Part shown: piece by piece, positions 1 through 7,931 of the stretch
Position numbering within the stretch: the stretch's first letter is position 1
Layout of the letters: each line of letters opens with the position of its first letter
Assembly (NCBI GenBank): GCA_021152595.1
Contig: JAGKVC010000062.1
Span: forward strand, 1-15,889
Direction: 5' to 3'
DNA from: Clostridia bacterium
Lineage (GTDB): Bacteria; Bacillota; Clostridia; Oscillospirales; Ruminococcaceae
Length of the DNA: 15,889 nt
The notes under the pieces: generated by a model
Seen by the model: only the letters and a program-made list of their open reading frames with translations
Databases searched by the model: none
Told to the model about the DNA's origin: nothing
Translations under genes and position numbers: made by a program

Positions 1-97
1 TCAACGAAAGCGGCGCATTTTCCGGCAGCATTGTACCGCTGACCGCAGTCAGCGCGACAACCGCTGCCATCATGGCTGTGAATGCTTTGCGTTTCAT
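1..97 (-). CDS. secreted protein, N-terminal fragment (signal peptide)
   Basis: A reading frame opens at ATG (95-97) on the minus strand and runs off the left edge after 32 codons. It begins MKRKAFTAMMAAVVALTAVS: a positively charged start, then a hydrophobic stretch, then a small-residue region, which is a typical Sec signal peptide. No stop occurs before the edge. Purine-rich sequence precedes the start (GGGAAGGG about 12 nt upstream), and a good promoter lies at 148-177. The mature protein is outside the window, so its function cannot be assigned. It is divergent from the dockerin gene and shares the same -10 sequence, which hints at co-expression of two secreted proteins. Confidence 0.6.
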   Translation of the reverse strand, partial: MKRKAFTAMMAAVVALTAVSGTMLPENAPLSL

Positions 98-147
98 TTC
101 TTTATTTTTCCCTTCCCACTATTTTCCCGCATACCAGGACATTTTTC

Positions 148-177
148 ATTATAGCACAAACCGTACAAGTTTCGCAA
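148..177 (-). promoter_or_regulatory. promoter for the leftward secreted-protein gene
   Basis: Read on the minus strand: TTGCGA (172-177), an 18-nt spacer, then TATAAT (148-153) preceded by TG at the extended -10 position. It lies about 50 nt upstream of the ATG at 97. The 14-nt block covering the -10 is identical to the one in the divergent promoter at 410-438. Confidence 0.6.
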
Positions 178-409
178 GCAGATTGAAATACTTTGGCTGC
201 TTGCATAAAAATCCACGCTGATAGACAGATTTTCCGGAACAGAAAAACGAAACTTTTTGTATATTTTTGCTATTCTTATACCCTCCGTCACATTTGAAAA
301 AGCTGTTAATTTTTCGCCTGAGCGCTTGCTTTCTGAAAATTATACTAACAATTCAGCCTGTTTGTGAGGTTCGCACAAAAACGATTTGACAAATTCAGCG
401 TTTTACATC

Positions 410-438
410 TTACAATCATTTGTGAATTGTGCTATAAT
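410..438 (+). promoter_or_regulatory. promoter for the dockerin gene
   Basis: TTACAA (410-415), a 17-nt spacer and a perfect TATAAT (433-438), with TG in the extended -10 position. The predicted transcription start near 445 leaves a leader of about 60 nt before the ATG at 509. Confidence 0.7.
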
Positions 439-493
439 GATCTTGCAGGCAAGATGAGACCGAATCAAAAATAATATGTTCTGACTGTTCCGT

Positions 494-500
494 AAGGAGG
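494..500 (+). promoter_or_regulatory. ribosome binding site that fixes the dockerin gene start
   Basis: A perfect AAGGAGG lies 8 nt before the ATG at 509. A GTG in the same frame at 500 overlaps this sequence and so cannot be the start served by it. Confidence 0.8.
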
Positions 501-508
501 TGCCCGAT

Positions 509-2389
509 ATGAAATCCACCTTAAAGAAACTGACATCAGGACTGCTCTCAGCCGGCATGCTGCTCACCATGATGCAGCCCGTTCTGACAGCTTCCACAGT
601 TGCGGCAGCAGCGTCCGCGGCGGATACATTCCGCACGCTGGTTCATAATGCATGGGAGACCAAGTCAACAAAAGCAATTTCGACATCCTCGCTTCGTATC
701 CCGCTCGATCAGGCAGCCGACCTGTATTACGAGATGCTCTATACAGAAGCGAAATGGTTTTATGTCAGCTCCAGTTTCGGCTATTCATCCCATACCGGCT
801 TCAGAACAGAATATATGGATTCCATCACAGTACAATATATTTACGATATTTCTGAGATTGACAGCATGCAGCAGGAGCTGGACAACACCGTTTCTGAGAT
901 TCTCAGCGGCGTACAGTCCGGCTGGAGCGATGCCGAAAAAGTGCTGTATCTGCATGATTATCTGGCAGAGCACTGTGAATACGACCTGACCTATACCTAT
1001 AACGATGCCTATGCTGCGCTCTGCGGCGGAACGGCAGTCTGTCAGGGCTATGCGCTTGCGATGTGCATACTCTGCCGGGAGCTGGATATCCCCTGCTATC
1101 CGATCACGAGCGATACACTCAAGCACATGTGGAATGTCGTGCAGATCGGCGGCGAATGGTATCAGCTCGACGCGACCTATGACGACGGCGCACCGGATAT
1201 GCTCGGCCGCGCAACGCACATGTATGTGCTTGTCAACGATGCATATATGCAGGCGGATCCGTACCACGCCGCATCGGACTGGAATTATTTTTCCGAGGGC
1301 ACGCAGATCACCTGCACGGACGCGCAGTATAACAATGCATTCTGGTATTATGTCATGGATACGATGCATCCCATGCCAGACGGCACATGGTATTATGCCG
1401 AGGCGGTGAATCCCAATGAGGTGCAGTACGCAAGCGATGTCAAGGCGACGATCTACCGCGGCAATGCATCCGGTACCGAAGCGATCCGCACCGTCTCTGC
1501 CGCATGGAGCACCACGCACAATACCGTCTATTCCCTCTGCTATGTAGCTACACAGCTTTATGGCGACAAGGTCTATTATTTCGATCCGACCGGCATTTAT
1601 GAGATGTCGCTTGACGGCAGCGCGGTCAAAAAGATCTATACCCTGACCGCGGAGGAAAAGGCGCTCGGCGAGATCTACGGCATGCGCATTGACGAAACCG
1701 GCCTGCTGACCTATCAGATCATGGCAGCACCGGCATTTGCCTCCGAGGACGATCTGACAATCGATGTCACATTCCATACGATTCAGCTCGGAAATCCGGA
1801 GCCGGAGGAAACCACCGTCACCGAATCCGAAACCACCACTACAACGACAACGACGACTTCTACTACAACATCTACCACCACAACAACTACCACTACGACG
1901 ACAACCACTGCGACTACTACAACTACGTCCACTACTACAACTACAACCACCGTGCCGGAGACCACCGTCACAACAGAGGCACACACGACCGTGACAACAC
2001 GCCGTTCCGGCAGAACGATGACAACACCGACCGAAACAACAGTCACTGAGCCGGAAACCACAACAGAACTCACCACGACTGTCACCGAGCCGACCGCAGC
2101 CGAAACCACTGTCACAGAGACCGCAGCCGTACCGGAAACCTCCGCTGAAACGACCACGGAAACGACAGCAGCCGAAACCGAAGCGCCCGTCTCCGTGCTG
2201 CGCGGCGACGTCAATGCAAACGGGATCGTGGATGTCTCGGATGCCGTACTGCTTGCGCGTCTGGTCGCAGAAGATCAGAGTGTCCGCATCAGCACGCAGG
2301 GGCTTCTCAATGCCGACAGCAACAGCGACGGCATGCGCGACCACAATGATGTTCTCTGGATCCTCCGCTTTATTGCGCGGCTCCTGTAA
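509..2389 (+). CDS. secreted transglutaminase-like protein with C-terminal type I dockerin
   Basis: The product is 626 aa, counted from the ATG placed 8 nt after AAGGAGG. Residues 1-37 form a Sec signal peptide. A transglutaminase-like core follows with the Cys-His-Asp triad visible as C178 (in TAVCQGYA), H206 (in LKHMWNVV) and D221 (in QLDATYDDG). Residues of about 250-428 include a stretch (VYYFDPTGIYEMSLDGS) resembling one blade of a DUF5050-like beta-propeller. Residues of about 430-560 are a Thr/Glu/Pro-rich linker. Residues 566-626 are a type I dockerin with two intact calcium loops (DVNANGIVDVSD and DSNSDGMRDHND). Dockerins plug into cohesins of a scaffoldin or of the cell surface, so the protein is probably extracellular and assembled into a cellulosome-like complex. 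The core could be a cysteine protease or a cross-linking enzyme; the sequence does not decide between them. A terminator follows directly. Confidence 0.93.
   Translation: MKSTLKKLTSGLLSAGMLLTMMQPVLTASTVAAAASAADTFRTLVHNAWETKSTKAISTSSLRIPLDQAADLYYEMLYTEAKWFYVSSSFGYSSHTGFRTEYMDSITVQYIYDISEIDSMQQELDNTVSEILSGVQSGWSDAEKVLYLHDYLAEHCEYDLTYTYNDAYAALCGGTAVCQGYALAMCILCRELDIPCYPITSDTLKHMWNVVQIGGEWYQLDATYDDGAPDMLGRATHMYVLVNDAYMQADPYHAASDWNYFSEGTQITCTDAQYNNAFWYYVMDTMHPMPDGTWYYAEAVNPNEVQYASDVKATIYRGNASGTEAIRTVSAAWSTTHNTVYSLCYVATQLYGDKVYYFDPTGIYEMSLDGSAVKKIYTLTAEEKALGEIYGMRIDETGLLTYQIMAAPAFASEDDLTIDVTFHTIQLGNPEPEETTVTESETTTTTTTTTSTTTSTTTTTTTTTTTTATTTTTSTTTTTTTVPETTVTTEAHTTVTTRRSGRTMTTPTETTVTEPETTTELTTTVTEPTAAETTVTETAAVPETSAETTTETTAAETEAPVSVLRGDVNANGIVDVSDAVLLARLVAEDQSVRISTQGLLNADSNSDGMRDHNDVLWILRFIARLL
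1832..1951 (+). repeat. polythreonine-coding ACN tract
   Basis: Forty consecutive codons (residues 442-481) encode 36 Thr, 3 Ser and 1 Ala. All four ACN codons are mixed, so the DNA is a degenerate trinucleotide repeat and not a pure microsatellite. It forms the core of the linker between the catalytic part and the dockerin and is likely a glycosylated, extended spacer, as in other ruminococcal dockerin proteins. Confidence 0.9.
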
Positions 2390-2425
2390 GGCATCGTCCC
2401 CATCATCATAAACGGATAACGAATA

Positions 2426-2460
2426 CCGCTCCGATCAATACTGACCGGAGCGGCTTTTTT
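2426..2460 (+). terminator. rho-independent terminator of the dockerin gene
   Basis: A perfect 8-bp stem CCGCTCCG (2426-2433)/CGGAGCGG (2446-2453) with a 12-nt loop is followed by C and six T (2455-2460). It lies 37 nt after the stop codon. There is no T-run on the other strand, so it serves only rightward transcription. Confidence 0.9.
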
Positions 2461-2497
2461 GCTGTTTTGACAATCGGGGCGGAAAGCGGCGATCTGC

Positions 2498-3244
2498 TTA
2501 CTCCGAGACCGGATTGAACGGGAATGCAGGCATCATCTTGAGCTTAAAGAGGTTCATCTTGTGCTTGCGGTCGATGAGCGCCTTTGTCTCGGGATCGGGC
2601 TCAATCCCCTCGCGGATATAAAGATCGAGTGCCGCATAGGTAAAGCCGAGATTGTCCTCATCGGTTTTGCCGCAGAGACCGTCAGAGGGCGGTTTCTCCA
2701 CGAGACGCTCCGGCAGACCGAGTGCGCGGCCGATCGCTTTGACCTCGGTCACTGTAAAGTTTGCGAGCGGCGAAAAATCACCGACGCTGTCACCCCAGCG
2801 CGTCGAATAGCCTACCCAGTCCTCAGAGAGATTGCAGGTATTGGCGACTCTTCCGCCGACGGACTGCGAAACGGCATAGACAGTTGTCATGCGGATACGC
2901 GGCGGCAGATTGATCTCCGCCTGTGTGCTGAGCGGCGTAACGGCAGCGACTGCCTTTGCGACGGCATCGACAGCCTCCCCGACATTGACGGTCACATTCA
3001 TGATTCCGAGGTGCTTGCAAAGCAGCATGGAATCGTCGATATCGGGCTGTTCACCGCGCGGCATCAGCACGCCGATGACTCTGTGGACACCGAGCGCCTT
3101 GCAGAGCAGCGCAGCGCAGACCGAGCTGTCCTTGCCGCCGGAGACGCCGAGTACCGCAGGGCAGCCGTCGCCGTTTTCAGCGAACCAGTCCTGAATCCAG
3201 CGGCAGCAATCCTCGATCGCGCGGTTGACATCAAAATGATACAT
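2498..3244 (-). CDS. nadE: NAD(+) synthase, ammonia-type
   Basis: The 248-aa product catalyses the last step of NAD synthesis, ATP-dependent amidation of deamido-NAD. The PP-loop ATP pyrophosphatase motif SGGKDS is at residues 35-40. Family segments GYSTRWGDSVGDFSPL and KPPSDGLCGKTDEDNLG follow in the usual order. There is no glutaminase domain, so it would use free ammonia or an ammonia donor partner; the length fits short NadE proteins. Two in-frame ATGs exist. The upstream one (3253) directly abuts the only Shine-Dalgarno sequence (AAAGG, 3254-3258), whereas the ATG at 3244 lies 9 nt from it, so 3244 was chosen. It is the last gene of the minus-strand run, 41 nt after the CPBP protease gene. 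No clear terminator is seen after it. Confidence 0.93.
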   Translation of the reverse strand: MYHFDVNRAIEDCCRWIQDWFAENGDGCPAVLGVSGGKDSSVCAALLCKALGVHRVIGVLMPRGEQPDIDDSMLLCKHLGIMNVTVNVGEAVDAVAKAVAAVTPLSTQAEINLPPRIRMTTVYAVSQSVGGRVANTCNLSEDWVGYSTRWGDSVGDFSPLANFTVTEVKAIGRALGLPERLVEKPPSDGLCGKTDEDNLGFTYAALDLYIREGIEPDPETKALIDRKHKMNLFKLKMMPAFPFNPVSE

Positions 3245-3253
3245 AGCATTCAT

Positions 3254-3258
3254 CCTTT
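3254..3258 (-). promoter_or_regulatory. ribosome binding site deciding the nadE start
   Basis: AAAGG on the minus strand has 0 nt spacing to the ATG at 3253 but 9 nt to the ATG at 3244. Normal spacing therefore favours the shorter protein starting MYHFDVN. Confidence 0.6.
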
Positions 3259-3285
3259 CAAAGGTATATTGATAACGGATTCGGT

Positions 3286-4422
3286 TTACATCCCCACACC
3301 CAGATCATTCATCACGGCAGCGGCAATATGCACAGCAGTGAGGAGCCAGAAGAGCGGCGAAGTAAAAGCGAGGCGTCCTGCGCGCATACTCTGATGCGGC
3401 ATCTGATCGGGCAGACGTTCGGTGACAAGCAGATAGAGCAGAGAAACGGAGCCGATCAGCAGCACCCCGAGGGTATAGCTGATATTGACGATGTGCATTG
3501 TCCCCTGCGAGAAAAACCGCTCCCCGAGCGCAAGCGCAACGCCGCAGGAATTGACCGCAATATGGACGATAATCGCCGGTGTCACGGAATTATGCCGGAT
3601 CGTGATATATCCGAGCAGAATGCCGAGCGGAAACGTAAAGAAAAACTGCATCAGATTCTCATGCATCAGTCCGAAGAGAAACGCCGAGAGCAGAATCCCG
3701 AACCGCTGACTGACTCTGCTGAGATTTTTAAGCGCAAAGCCGCGGAGGAGCAGTTCTTCGGTCACAGGCGCAACGATGCAGGCATAGAGCCCGATCATGG
3801 CAACGCGCAGCAGCGGTCCTTCCAGCGTGATATCGGGGTTATAGACGGAAAAACCGGCATCTTTTGCGATCCGCAGGATCTGTTCGCCGAGCAGACCGGC
3901 AATGAGCTGGATCCAGAGTCCGACAAAGATATAGCAGACCTCACGCGGCAGCGAAAGTCCCCTGAGCTTAAAACAGCAGCGCGGCTTCAAGTCGGTCAGC
4001 TTGCACCCGACAAAAAACGCAATCAGATTGGCGCAGAGGAACGCGGCAAGATTGATCGCATAATTGATGGAGCTGTCGTTCAGATACTGCCGCAGAATCT
4101 GCGGATAATTCTGGGGCAGCTCCCCGAGCTTTCGCAGATCGACCTGCCGCAGAATCACACCGGCGATCCCCTGCAGGGCTACAAAAATCGTCATGGCAGT
4201 GATCGTACCGAACAGCAGCATCAGGAAGGTCATGGCATAAAAGCGCCTGATTGCTGCCTTTTCATGCGGTGCCGGAAAGAGCGGCAGCTTGCTGTCCGGC
4301 ATGTCGATCTCAGGGACGATTGCGCGGTAATCCGGCGAATACTCCGGCTCCTCCGTCGGATTCCGGAACGGATTTGCAGGATCGACCGGCGTTATATCGG
4401 AATAATCACGGGTATTGGGCAT
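3286..4422 (-). CDS. CPBP-family intramembrane metalloprotease
   Basis: The product is 378 aa. A polar, proline-rich cytosolic N-terminus (about 60 residues) precedes multiple hydrophobic segments. Conserved CPBP (CAAX protease/bacteriocin-processing, Abi) motifs are present: EELLLRG with E222, E223 and R227; H254 in FGLMHEN; and HIAVN with H287 and N291. These are the metal-binding and catalytic positions of this glutamate-type intramembrane protease family. The start is the ATG at 4422, preceded by AAAGGA at 6 nt; a TTG further upstream in frame (4440) has no ribosome site. It lies 27 nt downstream of mutS2 and 41 nt upstream of nadE, so it is probably co-transcribed. The substrate is unknown; family members act in prenyl-protein processing, bacteriocin self-immunity or membrane-protein cleavage. 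Confidence 0.9.
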   Translation of the reverse strand: MPNTRDYSDITPVDPANPFRNPTEEPEYSPDYRAIVPEIDMPDSKLPLFPAPHEKAAIRRFYAMTFLMLLFGTITAMTIFVALQGIAGVILRQVDLRKLGELPQNYPQILRQYLNDSSINYAINLAAFLCANLIAFFVGCKLTDLKPRCCFKLRGLSLPREVCYIFVGLWIQLIAGLLGEQILRIAKDAGFSVYNPDITLEGPLLRVAMIGLYACIVAPVTEELLLRGFALKNLSRVSQRFGILLSAFLFGLMHENLMQFFFTFPLGILLGYITIRHNSVTPAIIVHIAVNSCGVALALGERFFSQGTMHIVNISYTLGVLLIGSVSLLYLLVTERLPDQMPHQSMRAGRLAFTSPLFWLLTAVHIAAAVMNDLGVGM

Positions 4423-4449
4423 AGCATTTCCTTTCAGCAATTCGGGAGA

Positions 4450-6843
4450 TTATTTCAGCGTCACAACGGTCACACCGTCCTCACCCTCGCCGTAGACGCC
4501 GAGCCGGAAGGACTTGACCTGTTTCATGCGCCGCAGATGCTCATGGATGCCCTTGCGCAGCGCACCGGTGCCTTTTCCGTGGATGATCGTGACCGTCTCA
4601 AAGCCGCTCAGCAGCGAGCCTGCGATAAAGTTCTCGACCATCATAATGCCCTCATCGACGGTACAGCCGCGGATATCGACCTCATTGGCAGCAGAGCGTC
4701 CGCCGCTCTTCCCCTTTTCGGAGCGCACAACGGTCGCGTGAACTTTTTTCTGCTCCTGTTTTTTCTTTGCCTGTGCGGTCTTTTCGAGCCGCAGATTTTC
4801 GATCGGGACGCGCGTTTTCATTGCGCCGATCTGCACGGTAACGACCTTTCCGGTCGGCTCTGCAATGACGGTGCCGCTTCTGCCCATCGAGACAACCAGC
4901 ACCGAATCCCCGATCTGCAATTCACGCGGCAGCGTATAGTCGCCCTGTTCATCGGTATCGGAATTCTCATAGAGCCGGTTGATTGTCTGATTAGAATGTG
5001 ATTTTGCCGCAGCGATCTTCTGCGCAAAATCCGCCTGATCCTTCTGCTTTTTGAGGTCACGGAGTTCCTCAAGCAGCGCATTGGATTCCGTGACAGTCTG
5101 CTCGACGATGCGTCTTGCCTGCGTCCGGATTTTTGTAAGCTCCTCCTCACGGCGCTGTTCGAGCAGTTCAGCCTGTTCGCGGATCTCCTTCTCATGGACG
5201 GCGATGCTGGATTTGAGCTGTTCCAGCTCCGCGAGCGCCTTCTCATGCTCTGCACGGGTACGGTCGAGCTGTTCGACCGCCTTTTCAAAGCGCTGATTCT
5301 CGGTACTGACGAGCTTTTTTGCATGTTCGATCACATCCTCGGGCATGCCGAGCGAGCTGGAAATCGCAAACGCATTGGATTTTCCGGGCGAACCGATCAC
5401 GAGCCGGTAGGTCGGCTTGAGCGTTTCGAGATTGAATTCGCAGGATGCATTCTCGACATCGGCAGTCTCGAGCGCATAGCGTTTCAGTTCCTGATAGTGC
5501 GTTGTGACGATCATCTCCGCGCCCTGCATCCGCAGCCGTTCAATGACCGCGACCGCAAGTGCGGCACCCTCAACCGGATCGGTACCGGAGCCCAGCTCAT
5601 CCATGAGGACGAGCGTGCGGTCGTCCGCCGCCTTGATGATCTCGATATCCTGCAGGGTATGCGCGCTGAATGTCGAGAGATTGTATTCGATGCTCTGCCG
5701 GTCGCCGATATCGACGAGAATCCGGTCAAAGCAGGCGATCCGGCTGCCGTCGGAGGCAGGGATCATAAGCCCGCACATCGCCATTGCAGTGAGCAGACCG
5801 ACTGTTTTGAGCGCGACCGTCTTACCGCCTGTATTCGGACCGGTAATGATGAGCGCATGGAAGTCGATGCCGAGATTGATATTGATCGGCACAACGGTTT
5901 TCGGATCAATCAGCGGATGCCGCGCATTTTTGAGCAGCATCGAGCCGTCGTCGGAGACCTGCGGAATGATGCCCTTCTGCTGCGCGCCGAGCGACGCTTT
6001 CGCAAAGTAGAGATTCAGCTCCGCTGCAATATCATAGCCTTGCAGCATCGGTTCGGCAGCAGCGCCGCATTCGGCACAGAGCTTCTGAATGATGCGCTCG
6101 ACCTCCTCCTGCTCCTGTGTTTCGAGCAGCCGGATGTCATTATTTGCATCGACAATCGCCATCGGCTCGATGAAGTAGGTCTGACCGGTCGCCGAGGTAT
6201 CGTGAATCAGACCTGCAACGTCGCCGCGATGCTCCGCCTTGACAGGGATGACATAGCGCCCGTCGCGGATCGTGATAATCTGCTCCTGCAAATAGGTCTG
6301 CATCGCAGAGGAGCGGATCATTTTCTCGAGCTTTTCGCGCAGCCTCAGACCTGCCTGCGTAATCTTTCTGCGGATCTGACCGAGTGCCGGACTTGCGGCA
6401 TCGGCAAGGCGCTCCTCATTTTCGATCGAGCGCTCGAGCAGATCGGCAAGATAGGGATTCGGCTGCAATCTTGCAAAGAGATCGGAGAGCGTCGTCTGCA
6501 TGGATTCGCAGTGATCGTACCAATCCGCAAGTGAGGAGATCTGCCGCAGCAGTCTTGCGATTTCAAGCAGTTCCTTCAGAGAAACGCGCGCGCCGGACTG
6601 CGTTCTGCGGATTGCAGCACAGACATCGGTGAAGCTGTCGAAGGACGGCGTACCGAAGCGCACCGAGAGCTGAAACGCGTCCTCGGTCTGCTGCAATGCA
6701 TAGCGCACACGCTCCGGATCGGTCTGCGGAACGAGCGCACGCGCAAGCGATTTTGTTTTTTCATTGGCTGCTTCGGATGCAAGTTTTTCGAGTATCTTCT
6801 GCAATTCCAATGTGATATAATCCTGTGATAGCTGTGTATTCAT
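4450..6843 (-). CDS. mutS2: MutS2 ATPase/endonuclease with Smr domain
   Basis: The product is 797 aa, close to the usual 780-790. The N-terminal half holds the MutS core and lever helices without the mismatch-recognition domain I of MutS. The ABC-type ATPase has Walker A GPNTGGKT (335-342) and Walker B LVLMDELGSGTDP (D415, E416). A long charged coiled coil follows (about 520-640), then a KOW-like beta region (GDSVLVVSMGRSGTV) and a C-terminal Smr domain with VDIRG (722-726) and HGKGTG (H755). MutS2 proteins suppress homologous recombination in some bacteria and act on collided ribosomes in Bacillus subtilis (RqcU). The start is the ATG at 6843, preceded by GGAG at about 5 nt; the frame is open further upstream but has no better site. 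The 131-aa orphan gene ends 69 nt upstream. Confidence 0.96.
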   Translation of the reverse strand: MNTQLSQDYITLELQKILEKLASEAANEKTKSLARALVPQTDPERVRYALQQTEDAFQLSVRFGTPSFDSFTDVCAAIRRTQSGARVSLKELLEIARLLRQISSLADWYDHCESMQTTLSDLFARLQPNPYLADLLERSIENEERLADAASPALGQIRRKITQAGLRLREKLEKMIRSSAMQTYLQEQIITIRDGRYVIPVKAEHRGDVAGLIHDTSATGQTYFIEPMAIVDANNDIRLLETQEQEEVERIIQKLCAECGAAAEPMLQGYDIAAELNLYFAKASLGAQQKGIIPQVSDDGSMLLKNARHPLIDPKTVVPININLGIDFHALIITGPNTGGKTVALKTVGLLTAMAMCGLMIPASDGSRIACFDRILVDIGDRQSIEYNLSTFSAHTLQDIEIIKAADDRTLVLMDELGSGTDPVEGAALAVAVIERLRMQGAEMIVTTHYQELKRYALETADVENASCEFNLETLKPTYRLVIGSPGKSNAFAISSSLGMPEDVIEHAKKLVSTENQRFEKAVEQLDRTRAEHEKALAELEQLKSSIAVHEKEIREQAELLEQRREEELTKIRTQARRIVEQTVTESNALLEELRDLKKQKDQADFAQKIAAAKSHSNQTINRLYENSDTDEQGDYTLPRELQIGDSVLVVSMGRSGTVIAEPTGKVVTVQIGAMKTRVPIENLRLEKTAQAKKKQEQKKVHATVVRSEKGKSGGRSAANEVDIRGCTVDEGIMMVENFIAGSLLSGFETVTIIHGKGTGALRKGIHEHLRRMKQVKSFRLGVYGEGEDGVTVVTLK

Positions 6844-6912
6844 ATTGTCTCCATATATCCGGACAGTGCGTGTCCGTTTTGTTTGTATTCTGATGAGGCG
6901 CGGCATCCTGCG

Positions 6913-7308
6913 TTACAGCACATGGATGTCCTCAATATGCGGAATCAGATTCCGGTTTTCGTCAAAGAGGAACTCGACGATCAGTATGAGATCATTGAGT
7001 TCGCCGTCTGAGGCAAGGTCATATTCTGCGCTGAAACCTGCGCCGTCATCGTAGACATACAGATTGAGCTGCTCGTAGTGATTCCTGTCACAGCAGGGCT
7101 GAAGATGAACCGGCGCACCGTAATGATCAAAGCAGCGGAGTCTGTTTTCCATGAGATAGGATTCGGACCAGTTCCGGAACGCTGCCGCGGAGATTCCCTC
7201 GGGAAGCGCGGCAAATTCACAGATCCGGTCATAGTCGCGGTCAGCCATGCAGTTCACGATGTTCTGCACAACCGGTTCGGCAATGATGCGTGCTTCCTCC
7301 TCGGTCAT
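6913..7308 (-). CDS. small acidic protein of unknown function (131 aa)
   Basis: The ATG at 7308 lies 7 nt after AGGAG; a TTG at 7323 is in frame but overlaps that site. The protein has no signal peptide or membrane segment and begins MTEEEARIIAEPVVQNIVNC. A helical N-terminus is followed by alternating beta-like segments (LNLYVYDDG, LNDLILIVEFLFDEN) and ends HIEDIHVL. The helix-then-sheet order resembles NTF2-like or DUF7668-like small cytosolic domains, but this is only a resemblance. It sits between the 129-aa orphan and mutS2, in the same direction, with gaps of 68 and 69 nt. No function is assigned. Confidence 0.75.
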   Translation of the reverse strand: MTEEEARIIAEPVVQNIVNCMADRDYDRICEFAALPEGISAAAFRNWSESYLMENRLRCFDHYGAPVHLQPCCDRNHYEQLNLYVYDDGAGFSAEYDLASDGELNDLILIVEFLFDENRNLIPHIEDIHVL

Positions 7309-7376
7309 ATTGATTCTCCTCAATTGGCTTTATAAGTTTCTGAGCGATGATAAACCATCAGAATTCAGCGTTGCTG

Positions 7377-7766
7377 TTATTCGTTAAAGTCATACTTATC
7401 ATATCGACATTTTATATGAAATACTCCGGCATCTATAATAAAATGCTCGCCTTCATAGGCAGCGTTTGGATGACAATCACTAATCCCAATTTGAATATCA
7501 CCGATTTTCGTTTCATGGAAATCGCTGGAATTACCTGCGATTAAATACTGAACAATTGGATAATCCATATATCCGTTGTCATGATCTTCCATTGGGAAGA
7601 ACACTTCAAAAGGACGTTCAATATTTACGCCGAAAGACAAGAGATACGCTGCAACTTCCGGATAGGCTTGTTTGATTTCATCTATCAGGTTTTGACAATA
7701 GTTACAGCCGCAGATATCTTCTCTTTTTATTCCGGCGTAATATAATTTTGTCCTTTCGATATCCAT
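7377..7766 (-). CDS. small hypothetical protein with C-x2-C motif (129 aa)
   Basis: The ATG at 7766 is preceded by AGGAG at 5 nt. The protein begins MDIERTKLYYAGIKREDI and carries CGCNYCQNLIDEIKQAYPE, then INIERPFEV-like (VNIERPFEVFFP) and GDIQIGISDCHPNAAYEGEHF. The motif order (Cys pair, YPE helix, a lone Ile-Glu-Arg/Lys-Pro stretch) matches a family of uncharacterised Firmicutes proteins often found near toxins or as strays; this is recollection, not a search. Base composition is clearly more AT-rich than the neighbours (many AAA, AAT, TAT codons), suggesting recent acquisition. It lies just beyond the repeat copies that follow nadC. No function is assigned. Confidence 0.75.
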   Translation of the reverse strand: MDIERTKLYYAGIKREDICGCNYCQNLIDEIKQAYPEVAAYLLSFGVNIERPFEVFFPMEDHDNGYMDYPIVQYLIAGNSSDFHETKIGDIQIGISDCHPNAAYEGEHFIIDAGVFHIKCRYDKYDFNE

Positions 7767-7831
7767 AATAGCTCCTATAATTTCCGACTTATCACCGTAA
7801 GCTGACGGAAACAATCAGATATAAAGCACTC

Positions 7832-7877
7832 CGAGCGCCGCCGGAAACCTTTAGCAAACCGGAGCCGCACACTGCGC
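7832..7877. repeat. 46-bp repeat, copy A (intergenic)
   Basis: It aligns to 7932-7977 without gaps at 42 of 46 positions, with a period of exactly 100 bp. It contains the same TTAGCAAA core as copy B, but no gene ends here, so it looks like a duplicated nadC tail or a dispersed repeat. About 54 nt of unrelated sequence separates the copies. Confidence 0.85.
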
Positions 7878-7931
7878 CTGATATTCCCAAACATCAAACG
7901 TTTTCGGAACCGGATAACCTTCCAATTTCGG

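Larger units (their letters stand above)
98..508. other. divergent intergenic region
   Basis: This AT-rich stretch of 411 nt separates two divergently transcribed secreted-protein genes. It contains one promoter for each side, and a short inverted repeat TTTGTG (361-366)/CACAAA (374-379) about 30 nt upstream of the rightward -35. A TTGACA at 386-391 has no -10 at a usable distance. No convincing additional gene is seen; the short frames here lack ribosome binding sites. Confidence 0.5.

Noticed and set aside
386..391. TTGACA as -35 of the dockerin promoter
   Set aside because: It is 41 nt from the TATAAT at 433; TTACAA at 410 has the correct 17-nt spacing.
785..2344. 519-codon open frame on the minus strand opposite the dockerin gene
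   Set aside because: Shadow frame. Its Gly/Cys/Val-rich runs mirror the ACN tract, it lacks a ribosome site, and the plus-strand gene has clear domains.
3328..5001. 557-codon plus-strand frame across the CPBP gene and mutS2
   Set aside because: It crosses two real minus-strand genes, has no recognisable domain and is a product of biased codon use on the opposite strand.
5194..6534. 446-codon plus-strand frame opposite mutS2
   Set aside because: Mirror of MutS2 coding sequence; no ribosome site, no family motifs.
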